A stretch of DNA of 64,000 bases from Saccharina japonica. Its lineage: Eukaryota; Sar; Phaeophyceae; Laminariales; Laminariaceae. Position numbers and translations under genes: made by a program. The notes under the pieces were generated by a model. The model worked only from the letters and a program-made list of their open reading frames with translations. It did not search any database and had not been told where the DNA came from. Positions 1 through 10,616 of the stretch are shown one piece after another. The stretch spans positions 61,569 through 125,568 of the forward strand of contig MEHQ01002274.1 of the NCBI GenBank assembly GCA_008828725.1, read 5' to 3'. Within the stretch, counting starts at the first letter, position 1, and each line of letters starts with the position of its first letter.

Positions 1-361
1 GGCGGGGGGCTCCTTAACCCTCATAGGACTGGAGTCCTGTTTTGGGGACGAATTACTTAGAATTAGAGTGCTTTGTCCCCAAAACGGGACTGCAGTTCTA
101 AAAGGGTTAACCCAAAATCGTAAAAAAAAACAAAACATTTCTTGTGCTACATTGCAGTATTTTTCCTTTACATAAGGCCACACCACGGGAATATTCATCG
201 GGTTATATTATACGATATGTACTCAGCATTCTTAGTTTCCTCGTATAATCAGTTTAGTTTTTTTTTTCAACTTACTATTCGTATAGAGGTCCTCAAGTCG
301 TCACCCTCAGAAGGCAAAAACAAAAAAAAGGTGTGCCTTTTTACCGTATGATAGCATTCGT
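1..361 (-). mobile_element. M1 MITE, minus orientation, cut by window edge
   Basis: The internal landmarks of M1 are readable on the minus strand: the piece ending CACCCTCAGAAGGC, the AAGTCCGACGATTTTGGG-like block and a degraded terminal repeat near 345-361. The outer right end lies beyond the window. A piggyBac-like 89-bp element is inserted in it. It lies in the presumed intron downstream of the SAM-domain exon. Confidence 0.7.
18..106. mobile_element. piggyBac-like 89-bp MITE with TTAA target duplication
   Basis: A near-perfect hairpin beginning CCCT and ending AGGG is flanked on both sides by TTAA (14-17 and 107-110). Removing the element and one TTAA restores the M1 sequence CTCCTTAACCCAAAATCG, so the empty site can be read inside this window. 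TTAA duplication with CCC ends is the hallmark of the piggyBac superfamily. Two more copies of exactly the same length lie at 35534-35622 and 44347-44435. Confidence 0.85.
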
Positions 362-434
362 CCCCTCCCGCATTAGGCAGCAGCCGAGAAAAAACAAACG
401 AGCAAACTCGCTTCGCTTGCAACAAAATCCTTAC

Positions 435-560
435 CTCCAAGTTCCACAGGAGCTGTGTTCGCTTGAGCCTCGTGATGCCCAGCTCTCCCAGACGGTCGCT
501 GTTTACCAGTGAGATCAGCGTGGCGCCCGAGATCCTCTTAGCGTAGGCGGTTGCTATCGT
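435..560 (-). CDS. Internal exon of a SAM-domain protein gene
   Basis: On the minus strand a CTGCAG acceptor ends at 561 and a GAG|GTAAGG donor begins at 434. They enclose 126 bases, exactly 42 codons in phase 0. The encoded peptide contains ISGATLISL and DRLGELGITRLKRTQLLWNL, which match the second half of the sterile alpha motif fold (helices 3-5, usual pattern I-x-G-x-x-L-L-x-L followed by D-L-x-x-L-G-I and a Leu-rich final helix). SAM domains mediate protein-protein or RNA contacts, often in signalling or scaffold proteins. The first half of the domain should be on an upstream exon at higher coordinates, which I could not find with confidence. The reading frame stays open into the flanking introns, so a longer ORF (267-773) overstates the exon. 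The partner domains and therefore the role are unknown. Confidence 0.55.
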
Positions 561-1785
561 CTGCAGCACAAGACAACATTGAGGCACGAAACGCACACGG
601 CAGCAATGTCCGTGCGAAAAAGGGAGAGTGTTCACGATTAAATCACACGTCGAAAAACCCGTTTTGCTTGTTTTTTGTTTTGGTTTTCCCATTTGTTTTT
701 CGTCTAAATTGTGAACGGAATATTTCCGTTTTTTTTCCCCCCAAATAAGTATCGTTTTCACGTTTTCAAGCACTTCATAGTCGATGGAACGTTAACGTTA
801 CTCCTATAGATTCTATTATTTCCAAGTAGTGGCAAAGTTACGTGGAAACCCCAAGTTATTTTCCACAGATGAGACACACGCTCCCTTAATTCTGCAGCCT
901 CGTATTTTGTTAAAAATCATATACGAGACGTACACCCTGCATGAGGACATACTTCGAAGTATAACATCCCTAAGTACGCGCGATCGAAGTGTCACACATC
1001 GCTTGCAAATATCATATGAGTGTCGGCGAAGTCGTCTATCTCACAGCTAGCTCTTTTTTTTTTTTAATTTTTATGACCGTACATGAGTAGGAGTGTACTG
1101 CTGTTGACTGTTGACTCTACGTACTGCAGCAGGAGCATCATTCTCAGTAGCAGGAGTAGACCGGGGGTTTTTGTGGCATGGCGGGCGTTTTCGACGACCG
1201 TATGATAGGTTGTTCCGACCGCCGGCCACAAGCGGTGAAGCCGGACCGGTCATCGACATTTGGTAAAATATACCACAATACCTACTCGTACGCCGAAAGC
1301 GGAACGGTAACGAAACTGCTTGTAACTATAATATGTACATCGTATGTACTTTGTATACTGCTGTGCCTGGTATGTTATAGAAGGTTCCCAAAACGTGCCT
1401 CGTTGAGGATAGGAGTAGTGCACATGGCCCCCTTCCCCTTCCCCTGCCCCCCCGCGTGCTATCATATACGATATACGAGGGCCGGAGTCCATCCATCGAG
1501 TGCTTCTGTCTTCCTACGATAATAAATAATACCACCTCTGACCGTGAATATAAGGACTGTTTGTATATTAACATATAATGAAAGTGGTGCTTATATTTCT
1601 GGTCAGAGTGGTACGCACGTACGTACGCGGTAAAACTCGCACTTGAATCGCCGCAGGGCGTAAGCTAAGCACCCATCGACACTGCTGCTGCTGCTGTCGT
1701 GTCGCGTTACGTCGCATTTTATCGTACATATGAAATATATCGTGTTACGAGTGTATCGTACCAGTATCATACAAGGTTCCCGTTC
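561..1785. other. Non-coding stretch, no gene recognised
   Basis: AT-rich and microsatellite-like sequence with several GTAC and CAGTA words. At 965-1050 there is a minus-strand copy of a short module (CGATCGAAGTGT ... TCTCACAGCTAG) found again near 10.8, 14.4, 17.8 and 23.5 kb. Open frames here lack splice context and family resemblance. Confidence 0.4.
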
Positions 1786-2000
1786 GGGATGGATTGCGGT
1801 TGACTTGAAATCCCGGGGGTGGGGGTGTCGCAAGCTGAAAAAAAGGGAGTTCTAACAAAGCAGGCGGTCGTTCCTCGAGTATACCAGCTACTACTCCTAC
1901 GTATTGTGGTTGGCTTGAAATCCCGGGGGGGGTTCGCAAGCTGAAAAGGGATAACACAAGGAGGCGTTCGGTCCACAGTGCCAGCTACTACTCCTACGTA
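1786..2000. repeat. Tandem duplication of a unit of about 107 bp
   Basis: The block with GACTTGAAATCCCGGGGG, CGCAAGCTGAAAA and CAGCTACTACTCCTACGTAT occurs twice head to tail with small differences. No coding sense was seen. Confidence 0.75.
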
Positions 2001-2179
2001 TATAGCCATCCGGAAAGAACGAACAACATAAAACATAAAAAAAAAACTTTCGAGAGCTAACGGAAAAAGGAGCCACCAGGCCACCAGGCACCAGGCAAGT
2101 AACCGGACGGGGCGAGCAAGTGACACCGACCAGCCCAAACGACTTTTATACTTATTATTATTACCTGGTACCTGGTATA

Positions 2180-2860
2180 TAATATCAATAGTTCTAAATA
2201 ATATAATATCATGCTGTATATCGAATCGTATGTTGTGTTTATCGTGTCTCATCGTATCGGGTCATATCGCATCTATTACTATTATTAGTCTCATGGTCTG
2301 ATGGTCTCGTGTCACATCGTATCATATCGTGTGCCCGAACACGGAAAATAAATAATTAACTCTAATTCCGGTACGAAATAATAAAATGATGAACGCAAGG
2401 CAATTGTTTTATTGTTTTGACCAAATCGTACCCCCGAACCCGAAACTAAATTATTATGTTTGGATCTGGTTTTTCAGGAGTGTGTGGCGCTGGCACTTTA
2501 TTATATCGGAGAGGAGGTTATGCCGTATTTTTAATCAAAATTCTTCGTGTCTTTTACGTAACGGTATCGGTCGTAATATATCGTATATCGTATAGACTTT
2601 TATCGTATCGTTTCATGTCGTATTTTATGATATCGTGTTCATATCGTATCATGCTTATTAAAAAAAAAAAAAAAAAACAGCTGTGAGATCGAGGATTTTA
2701 TCGCAACTCATGTTTGCTTATATCGCACCTGGTATATCGTATTATATGGTATATATGATATGTATGATGCCGAATACAGGCGGTATCGGATCGAATTTAT
2801 CGTGTCTCTCGGTGTATCGGGTCGTGTCGTTTCGGACATATCGTTTTCTCGCGTCGGAGT
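2180..2860. repeat. Degenerate TCGTAT word array
   Basis: Variants of TATCGTATCATATCG, TATCGTGTC and TCGTATATCG recur throughout, with a poly-A tract and a short CAGCTGTGAGATCGAGGATT module at 2679-2698. The array is not a clean tandem repeat; spacing varies. Similar words reappear near 3.57-3.64 kb. Confidence 0.6.
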
Positions 2861-4209
2861 ATCATACTCCTGAAGGCTCTTTTCGTGCGCTCCGACGGTC
2901 CTTCTCTCTGATATACCGCTGTGAGATAAGTCGTACCTGGTACCAGTCTAATCGCCAATACAAGGGACACTTCGTAGATTGCCAGAAAACCTCCGAATGA
3001 ACCTTGTATTTACGAGTACACTGATAAGACTCACGGTTACGCCCCATGGCCCATGGCCCGCCAAGCACTCACTCGTATTGCATTGGTCGAAGAAAAATAA
3101 TGCACCAGTATAGGGTACGAAACTATAGACAACCCGGCTACTGCAGCCCTGCGGTGCTTGTAAAAACTGCGGTACTTACTACTGGTATGGTCATTTATTT
3201 GTGAAGCACAGCTTGCCCTTGTAGAGGCTACTGGAATTTGATAGAGGAAACACACAGCAGACCGCCACTACGCAGCAAAACGTAGTGGGGGTTGTCTTTT
3301 AACCGTGTTTTTTTATTCGAGAAGGTACTCCTACGACATAAAAGCCGTTACGTAGCAACTGGGCACGAGTACGGACGGGTACGGCAGTATTAATACGACT
3401 CGTAGTGCGTATACATATACTTCGAGGTATATGATACGATACTGAGGGACGTCCTTGGTATTTTTGTATTTCTAGCATGATGCGTCTCGGTATATACTTC
3501 GAAGTACAAGTTTTCATACAGGCACTGCTTTGTGCCAGTGTGTGGAAACTACCAGGTACATTGTATCATGCCCATCGTATCATACGGTTCGTACCAGGTT
3601 CGAGGATATACATATTATACGTATGATACGGCATTAAATAACCGCTCTTTATACTCGTAATCTTTACCCGTTCATGTTTCAAGACTCAAAAATATAGGAA
3701 TTACAGGAAGCGGTGTGCCATCCGATGTGCAACGTGCAGCCGAAAGCAAGTAAAAACGAAAAAAACAACAACAACGGAGTGGTGCTGACCGGTTTGATCC
3801 CCGCCACCTCATGAACGAGTGCTTTCGGGCCGGCGGGGTCTCTGACAGGTCCAAGCCCGAGCTATCATACGCGGGTCGCTGGGAAGCGAGGAGCGCCTTG
3901 CCTTTGCCTTGTCGCTTGTCGAGAGGCAAGGGGCGAATACATCAACAGAGTACCAGCCGGTCGTATACACCTCTTCACAGAAACAACTGCGAAGGGCGTT
4001 TTGATACGGCGGTGCTCACAACGGCTACGTACTCGTATACTAAGTACCTGGTATCTGGTATATACAGCAGTAGTGGTCCCTCTATACAATAGTGCCGTCT
4101 TGTTGTTTTTCAGGTTGTTTTTCGTTTTTCTCATATCAACTGATCGCGAAGAATATAGTCCGTGGTCACAGGCAGGCTCCAAAAACAAAGAAAAAACTCT
4201 GGAGTGGAA
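2861..4209. other. Non-coding stretch
   Basis: No gene recognised. The sequence carries many TACCTGGTA/TACCAGGTA words and TA-rich runs. ORFs on both strands overlap each other and lack family motifs or credible splice sites. Confidence 0.35.
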
Positions 4210-4462
4210 GAATACCTTTTTTCAGGGAAAAAATCATGCACAAAATACCAAGTACAACGCCGCAAAATTCGACGAGAGTTGACGAGGGAAGAAAGTGCTG
4301 ATCTCTTCTCGCGATAAAAATGCAAGGCAAGAACCGTAGTGGGGGAGGAGGGAGAGGAGCCTACTTTGTGACCCCGGATCTGAGTTGCGACTAGGGAGGG
4401 AGAAAGACGGAAGTGCGACGATAATAAATGGGATGGAAAAAAAAAAAAAAAAAAAAAAAAAA
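4210..4462 (+). mobile_element. tRNA-derived SINE, 5' truncated copy
   Basis: From about 4263 the sequence follows the body of the SINE at 42893-43235 (AAAATTCGACGAG, CGCGATAAAAATGCAAGGC, GGGGGAGGAGGGAGAGGAGC, TGACCCCGGATCTGAGTT) and ends in AATAAATGGGATGG plus a poly-A tract of about 25 bases. The tRNA-like head is missing or too diverged to see. Confidence 0.8.
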
Positions 4463-4507
4463 CGCCACACGTACGGCGGACGGCGGTATTCCAGGTACTC
4501 GTACATC

Positions 4508-4660
4508 AGTGATAGTGCCGGCTGCCCGCTATAGCGCCTATGAACTCCCTTGACACAACTAAACCAGCAAGCAGTGGGCCAACAGTGTACTAAGTAGTGC
4601 CGGTTGCCGCTATAGTGCCGGTATTGTTGGCTGGCGCATACCGGCACTATACAGGGACCA
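4508..4660. repeat. TAGTGCCGG word element, copy 1
   Basis: The word TAGTGCCGG or its complement CCGGCACTA occurs at both edges and inside. The arrangement (GCCGGCTGCCCGCTA, then a spacer, then TTGTTGGCTGGCGCATACC) is repeated in the second copy at 53219-53411, so this is a dispersed element rather than chance. No target duplication was identified. Confidence 0.65.
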
Positions 4661-5196
4661 CCACACCGCCACTGCTGCCTGTACTGCTGTCTCATACCGG
4701 TAGTATACGAGCATGTTGGTTGGGAATATATGTTTATTGGTCTTTGAATAACGGTGCCACAGCAACAGAGGCACTGCTATTTATTACGAGTAACTGCTGT
4801 TTCGTGTCTCCTGACCCTGACATCTTTGCCTCCCAGTGCCTGGTCAGGAGTCATGAGTCAGGAGACAGCATAACCATCCCTTGACAGATATGGTAGCAGA
4901 CCTGCCTTGGTTTGGCTTATCTAGTACCAGTACCGAACTGCAACGTAGGTTTGAGTGTGGAACATTTGCCCCCCACACGCTTGACAGCGCACACTTTTCT
5001 CCTCGTAAGCCTTGTTGGACATGTCTCCTCACAACTTTGCTGCGAGCTGCGAGCGCCACCACAGCTACTCCTACTGCTGCTGCTCGGTACCAAAAGGTAA
5101 CCTGTGGTGCTGCTGTACGTACGTACGTACTGGAAGTTGTTTCTAAAGCGCAGCGACTCGTGTAAGTATGTACGAGCAGTCAAGGGGGGAACATGG
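4661..5196. other. Non-coding stretch
   Basis: Contains a short GAGTCAtga/TCAGGAG dyad near 4850 and CTGCTG-type microsatellite. No gene recognised. Confidence 0.3.
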
Positions 5197-5595
5197 CTAT
5201 GTGTATACGATAGTGTGTTTGGGTGCGAATATCTGATGGTAGTTGCACTTCAAAACCCGAAAGTCCCGTTGTAGCTGCTGTTGCTGCTGCTGCAGCATCT
5301 GCATCACAATAACAAGCAGGTACGGAACTTCGAGGGCGGCCGTTCTATCTCTCAAATGACTGCTGTGCCAAGAGCCAGGCCTCCTTGTTGAGTCGTTCGT
5401 ATACGGCATTTCAAAGCTTGCCTGAGCGTCGAACCGCAGCGCCTCAAAATACCGGCAGACTTCGGATGCCTCCCAGAAGACCAGGCTCCTCTTGATCGGG
5501 ATGACCATCACCGCGTAGTCTTGGTCGTGTTTCATTGATGCACCTCTGTCCAGCCTCCTCTCTGTCTCCTCTAGAGGCGCGTTCCGACAGCACAC
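5197..5595 (-). CDS. Possible exon(s) of an unidentified gene
   Basis: A minus-strand open frame reads through a peptide of balanced composition (from about 5560 down to 5380: RRLDRG, HDQDYAVMVIPIKRS, FWEASEVCRYFEALRFDAQ) and later a poly-Gln run. A pyrimidine-rich CGCCTCTAG acceptor near 5572 and a possible GC-type donor (CAG|GCAAGC) near 5418 would bound an exon. No family is recognised. On the opposite strand immediately beside it (about 5601-5831 +) another peptide-like frame (FSIVAPKLYCSRQDLVVGYQ) also looks coding, so the strand of the gene is unresolved. Confidence 0.3.
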   Translation of the reverse strand: MCCRNAPLEETERRLDRGASMKHDQDYAVMVIPIKRSLVFWEASEVCRYFEALRFDAQASFEMPYTNDSTRRPGSWHSSHLRDRTAALEVPYLLVIVMQMLQQQQQQLQRDFRVLKCNYHQIFAPKHTIVYT

Positions 5596-5831
5596 AGCAG
5601 TAGGAACAAAAGAATGTTCGACGCTTTCGGTCCGAGCAGGAGAGAGGCAGCGCCCTTTTCGATCAGCAAATCCGTGCCACGTTCGCAGACACTTTCGCAG
5701 ATTCCTCAGCCTTCTCGATCGTGGCGCCGAAGCTCTATTGCTCTAGGCAAGACTTGGTTGTCGGCTATCAGTTCTACGAGCAAGAGTCTGCGCTCGGCGA
5801 GGGTTTATTGGGGAGTTCCACCAGAATATGA

Positions 5832-7926
5832 AGCTTTTATACAGGGATCAGGGAGGACACTTTACGAATCGATCGCGCTGGGAGCCTGCACGCCTGCACA
5901 GGCAGGTACCAGGTATTACTTGTTTTACTTGTTGTATCTTGTATCTTTGGTGCTGAGTTGCGGCGACCATGGCTTGGAATACCTACAAAGAACGGACGGT
6001 CGAGTCTTCTGCAAGGTTAGGATTACTACTCCCTGGTACCCGAACTCAAGCAGCAGAAAGAAACACGTGAAAAAAACAAAAAACACACACCCACACAGAC
6101 CCACACGAAAAAAAAAACTGACCTCCGACAACCTCCGACCGCGACGAAAAGTTAAAACGTTTAATCTTTTTAACATTTTGATAAAAACCGTTTCATCATT
6201 TTTGCTTGTAATCTTATCTTTTGGCTTTACCCGCGTGGCTTTGATATTTGATATCCACCTCGTACCCTCGGGTACTTGCAATCCATATTTTGGTACTCGT
6301 GCGTCGCCTGGTATACCCTTCTTCTCATTACAAGTATGTATGTACGTACGTACGTGAGTGGACGACTATCAAGCCTTCGACCACACACACACGGGTACCA
6401 CAGCTACATACACACACGGGTACCACAGCTGTACACGTGTCGCATGGGGGGGATATCTTTAATATTTTCCAGCTGATATTTTCCGGCGGCTTGGACTTAA
6501 CTACTAAAAGTACAGTTGTATGTACACATTTGGGCGGAAATGTAAAGCAGCGTTTTTTTGCCTATACGCAAATCGATCCAAAGCGGTACATACTTTTGTC
6601 TTGTCGCCTACTGGTATCCAATAGCCTCGCGTACTGTAGGTAAGGTTCATTGTAGAGTTGGGTCACTGGCGGCTGACGGTTCTTCATGCACACAACAACG
6701 CATTTTATTTCTTGTGGGACTTCGTATAACGGAACAACAGCGGAAGGGCTACTGCGTCCTCGTGCTGACATGATCACCGACGAACAGGGGTGGGCTTTTG
6801 GCAAGTAGTGCACCCTAACCACGGAAGAGAAGTCCATAATACTAATAAAACAAATGCGCGTTTTTCGACTATCTTTAAGTTACTTGATTGAGTACATTGC
6901 CTGTTTTTAGAGCACAAACAAGGAATAGCCCCTGTGGGAGGGAAGGAAGGAGGGGCACCACTGCATGCGAGGCGCGGAGCGAATCGAGACAAAGGCTGAA
7001 TGAAGGGCACCCGCAGCAGTATTATTACCGGCGCCGAGGTGGGAGGTCGAGACCTCGCGCCCCAGAGCAGAAATACAATCGTTTCCCTCCAGATAATAAC
7101 TGTAACGTAACTGCTGTTGTTTTGTTGGTTTTGTGACGCGTTGATTTGGATGGTCGCCATCTATCTGCTATCTGTGTGTGGCAAAATCCTGCCCTATTCG
7201 ATTGACACTCTCGGACGCACATACATGCGATTGCTGTGACCGTCGTCGTCTTGTTGCCGAGGGCGCTATAGGCGGGGGCAGGCCACGATAGGCCCGACTG
7301 GCGCATGCATGTGATCTACCTGGTAAATAGGAGAAGCACCTATACCTTGTGTCATCCTGCTTCTCGTGGGCGTTGGTTATGTTTTTTCAAAACTTGTTTG
7401 GAGCTTCGACCTACTGTATATACTGCTGCTGTTCTTGGTTCAAACCCCCCACTCAACGACGGTTACGGCTTCTAGAGGGTCACGAACACCTTGGAAGGCG
7501 TTATGAAGGACTGGTGGCCTGCAGGGCTGCGCTGGACAAGGTCTGTGAGCTTGGTACGCGTTGCGCCCCTCGCTCTCACCCACCGGGCTGTCCTCAAACA
7601 CACCGGCATGAACCATTTCGCACACCCGAGGGGCGGTCAGTCCATCACAAAATTTGAGATTTGCGAACACACTACAGTACTACTACTGATACAGTACGTA
7701 TATATATATATATATATGAAGTAGTGCTTCAGAAGGTATGGCACCAGATGCTCCTGGGTTGGTGACTTCTTGAGGGTAAAACAGTAGAGGTAAGTTCAAG
7801 AGGAGCCCAACAGCAAAGCTTCATAGCATAGCATAGTTGCCGCACGATAAATACTCCATGTGATGCAAGCAGGAGAACGACACCTGGTATACATACACCC
7901 GTGATGGATGCGCAATGAGAAACTCG
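5832..7926. other. Non-coding or unresolved stretch
   Basis: Short microsatellites (GTAC, CACACA, TATATA at about 7700) and scattered overlapping frames. The frames at 7349-7670 on both strands have protein-like composition but no recognised domain. I see no supported gene. Confidence 0.3.
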
Positions 7927-8181
7927 ATGGCTGAGCCCACGAAGGGAGCAGCAACTAACTACGACGTAGCTGATCAGAGTCCGGCGCCGCCGAGGGAAGC
8001 GCTGCTGCAGAGGAAAGCCCCGATGGGGCAGCCCCCCCCTGCGCAGCAAAAAAGCTGCAAAAAATACACACATCAGCAGCTTTTATTGGGCGACGGAAAC
8101 CCGAGAAATGTTATTGGAGAACTGAGACAGAGATACGAGTACTCTGTTCTAGTGGAGGCTGGCACGACGGCGGATCTATAA
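7927..8181 (+). CDS. Small hypothetical ORF, 84 aa
   Basis: Starts at an ATG (MAEPTKGAAT) and ends at TAA with a plausible polar composition: Pro-rich middle (APPREALLQRKAPMGQPPP) and charged C-terminal part (NVIGELRQRYEYSVLVEAG). No domain is recognised and no splice signals were found. The stop lies at the edge of a tandem duplication. It may be an exon or chance. Confidence 0.2.
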   Translation: MAEPTKGAATNYDVADQSPAPPREALLQRKAPMGQPPPAQQKSCKKYTHQQLLLGDGNPRNVIGELRQRYEYSVLVEAGTTADL

Positions 8182-8303
8182 CAACACCCGCCACGCAGCT
8201 CTGGCTGGGCAGAAGGGAGTTCCGTTTTTTACCTCCGACGACGGATCTACAATATCCGCCAAGCAGCTCTGGCTGGGCAGAAGGGGGTTCCCTTTTTTAC
8301 CTC
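8163..8303. repeat. Two-copy tandem duplication, about 66-71 bp unit
   Basis: GCAGCTCTGGCTGGGCAGAA followed by GGTTCC/AGTTCC and TTTTTTACCTCCG occurs twice in tandem. The duplicated unit carries few changes, so it is fairly young. Confidence 0.85.
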
Positions 8304-9859
8304 CGGGCGGTGAGTTTGGTGGTATGTACATTACAGTACTGTATTAAAGTAGTAGTTTTGGACGATCTTCCTCGCGCCAAAAGAAAAGAGTGTAACACAT
8401 CCTGCTGCTGTTCCACAGTTTGGCGGGACTCTATCGAAGAATTCTCACCACGTGGAGTGCGCAAACAAAACGCTTTGTTATTCGAAGAGTAACGGAATCG
8501 GCTTCTTGTACGCGTCATTGTTCTTGGTCCATTCACCAGGGAGAGCTACCGTACTGCACAGTACGCGCGGTAAACGCTCGTATTCAACCTTTGCCAAGAG
8601 GCTCACAAGCCCCAAAAACTACACGGAAGAGCACGTTGCCCGGCTTCTCTTGTTGTGTTCCTCTTCGCCATCATGGGCCCCTATGTATAGATAGTGGGGT
8701 AAGCGGCGAATTACCTGTAGATGAGACCTCTTGCCCAAGCAGGCAGCCCTTTGTGCGGGGACATCCTTCCGCGCTGAGAGTTCGAGCCTACAGTGCGGTA
8801 AGCTGCTCTCTATTCCCCGACCAGAAAAAAAACGTCGCATAATAGTAAACGCAGAAGCTACTACAGTACGTACTACGTGCACGCTAAGCTGGACGGATGG
8901 GGTGACCAGTGTTTTCTTTCAGGAGTGCGCTTACGAATATGGCGCACCTCTCTGTCGTAGCAGGCGTCAATAGAGCTCTTCCATCGAGCAACAACTTTCG
9001 TTACGATTATATTATATATATCTTGGTCGGGCTGCGCGAACACAATTATTCGAAATCGTGTTTCCGGTGAGATAACACTGAGTGAGCTCCTCATGCGAGG
9101 AGAGCTGTGCAGAAAATAACCCGCCACCCCTTCAAGGGTATTGCTCCCCCCCTTATCGTAGCACCAGGTTAGCTAGAAGCTTTTTTTGCCGGAGTCAAGT
9201 CTGGCCGCGGGGGGTCCCTACCGGGGTCGACGGAGCGGGCGTGAACATGACGGCAGCTCGTGATGTTTCCCCGATGGCAGGGAGCACTCGGCCCTGACGG
9301 CCTAGTCGTTCGAGACGATGCCCACGACATCTCTTTATTATCCTCAGGATTTTCTCTCCCAGTCTCTTTTGCTCCACCCAGCTTTGGGTTCGTTGATTTT
9401 CACAAAGCTCCGAAGGATGCGAATCGTTCATGTACCAGGTGCGGTCATTTTTGGGGACCCAAAAAAAAACGTTGGAAGCAGAGCTCCCCTACCTCTGTAC
9501 CACCCTCGGATGCTACATACTACGGTAGAGGTACTACTGGTGTAGCCCCCCTATTTTTGCTGAGGTTGTGTGTTTTCGCTTGATTGCACAGCAGTAGTAT
9601 AGGAGCTCTCTATACCCAACCCAAACACTGACTTTTGAGAAAAGCGAAAAAGAGACAACCCGGTGAACCACAGTAGGTATATCACCAACACTATTGTAAA
9701 ACATTGTTAATAATGGTATCTCATGGTTGACGATCAATAGTCGCGGCGTCGTGATAGGAGAGGTGCTCCTGCTTGCGTAGCCCAATCCGAAGGCCGACTG
9801 ACCAGCCTTCGACCTAGTTCAAGGAGGCGCGCGCTCACGCGTGTGCGGGAAGGAGGCAG

Positions 9860-9905
<46 letters not shown>

Positions 9906-10616
9906 TCATTTGCCATTTTAAACCAAACAAGCAACTCCATCCTTTAAAATTGACTCTTGTCGAAGGGACAAGGAAAACGTCGGCTGTCGTCCAACAGTAG
10001 GGGTGACTCCACAACTTTGGTGGGTCCAACAGGAAAAACACGTACACGGAGGGAAACACTACATAAAGTACGGCTACGACGCTTAACAAGGCGCTGGTGC
10101 TGTGCAAACCTTTGGGCAGTGGCAAAGAAAAGCAATGGTTTCGGGACGGAAGAGTGCAGGTACTAACGAAAGAGCACCAGCTTGTTTTTGTGTAAAACGT
10201 GCCAATTACGCTTGTACATCCCCTCCCCGGTGCCCCTCCTTGTGCTATATATGTACCGCCCTTACTCCCCTAAGGGGTACGGGGCGTTCGTGTACATGTT
10301 TGCAGGCATCGAGCAGCTAGCGGCGGCGGCGGCTGACGTGTTCGCAGCCAACTGTCGAACCGGCCGCGAGGTGTGAAGCGGAGCCAGAAGGTGCATGGTA
10401 CCATATGGAAGGGGTACATCTTCGGAATGTTCCGTGGAATTTTCCTTGGAAGTTTCCGAGGCTCCTCACTTGAGCAGCTCGCTTTATCGCCTCCAAAAAA
10501 CGGATTGATTTATGAAGAAGGGCACGTTTAACACGATGGGCAATTCCATTCCATGGCCTAGGTCTGTACCCAAAAATACACTGCTGTCAAAAACGAAACA
10601 TGCTGGGTAGTTACCC
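8304..10616. other. Non-coding stretch with an M2 relic and poly-C tract
   Basis: A decayed M2-like piece (ATCGTGTTTCCGGTGAGATA then GAGCTCCTCATGCGAGGAG) lies at about 9045-9165. A homopolymer C run lies at 9860-9902. Near 10410-10470 TTCCGTGGAA-like words cluster. ORFs crossing the homopolymer are artefacts of it. Confidence 0.45.
9860..9902. repeat. Poly-C homopolymer, about 43 bases
   Basis: Uninterrupted C run. Its length is unlikely to be exact in an assembly. Confidence 0.95.

Noticed and set aside
9734-10125. Poly-Gly open frames on the minus strand
   Set aside because: Created by the poly-C homopolymer at 9860-9902.
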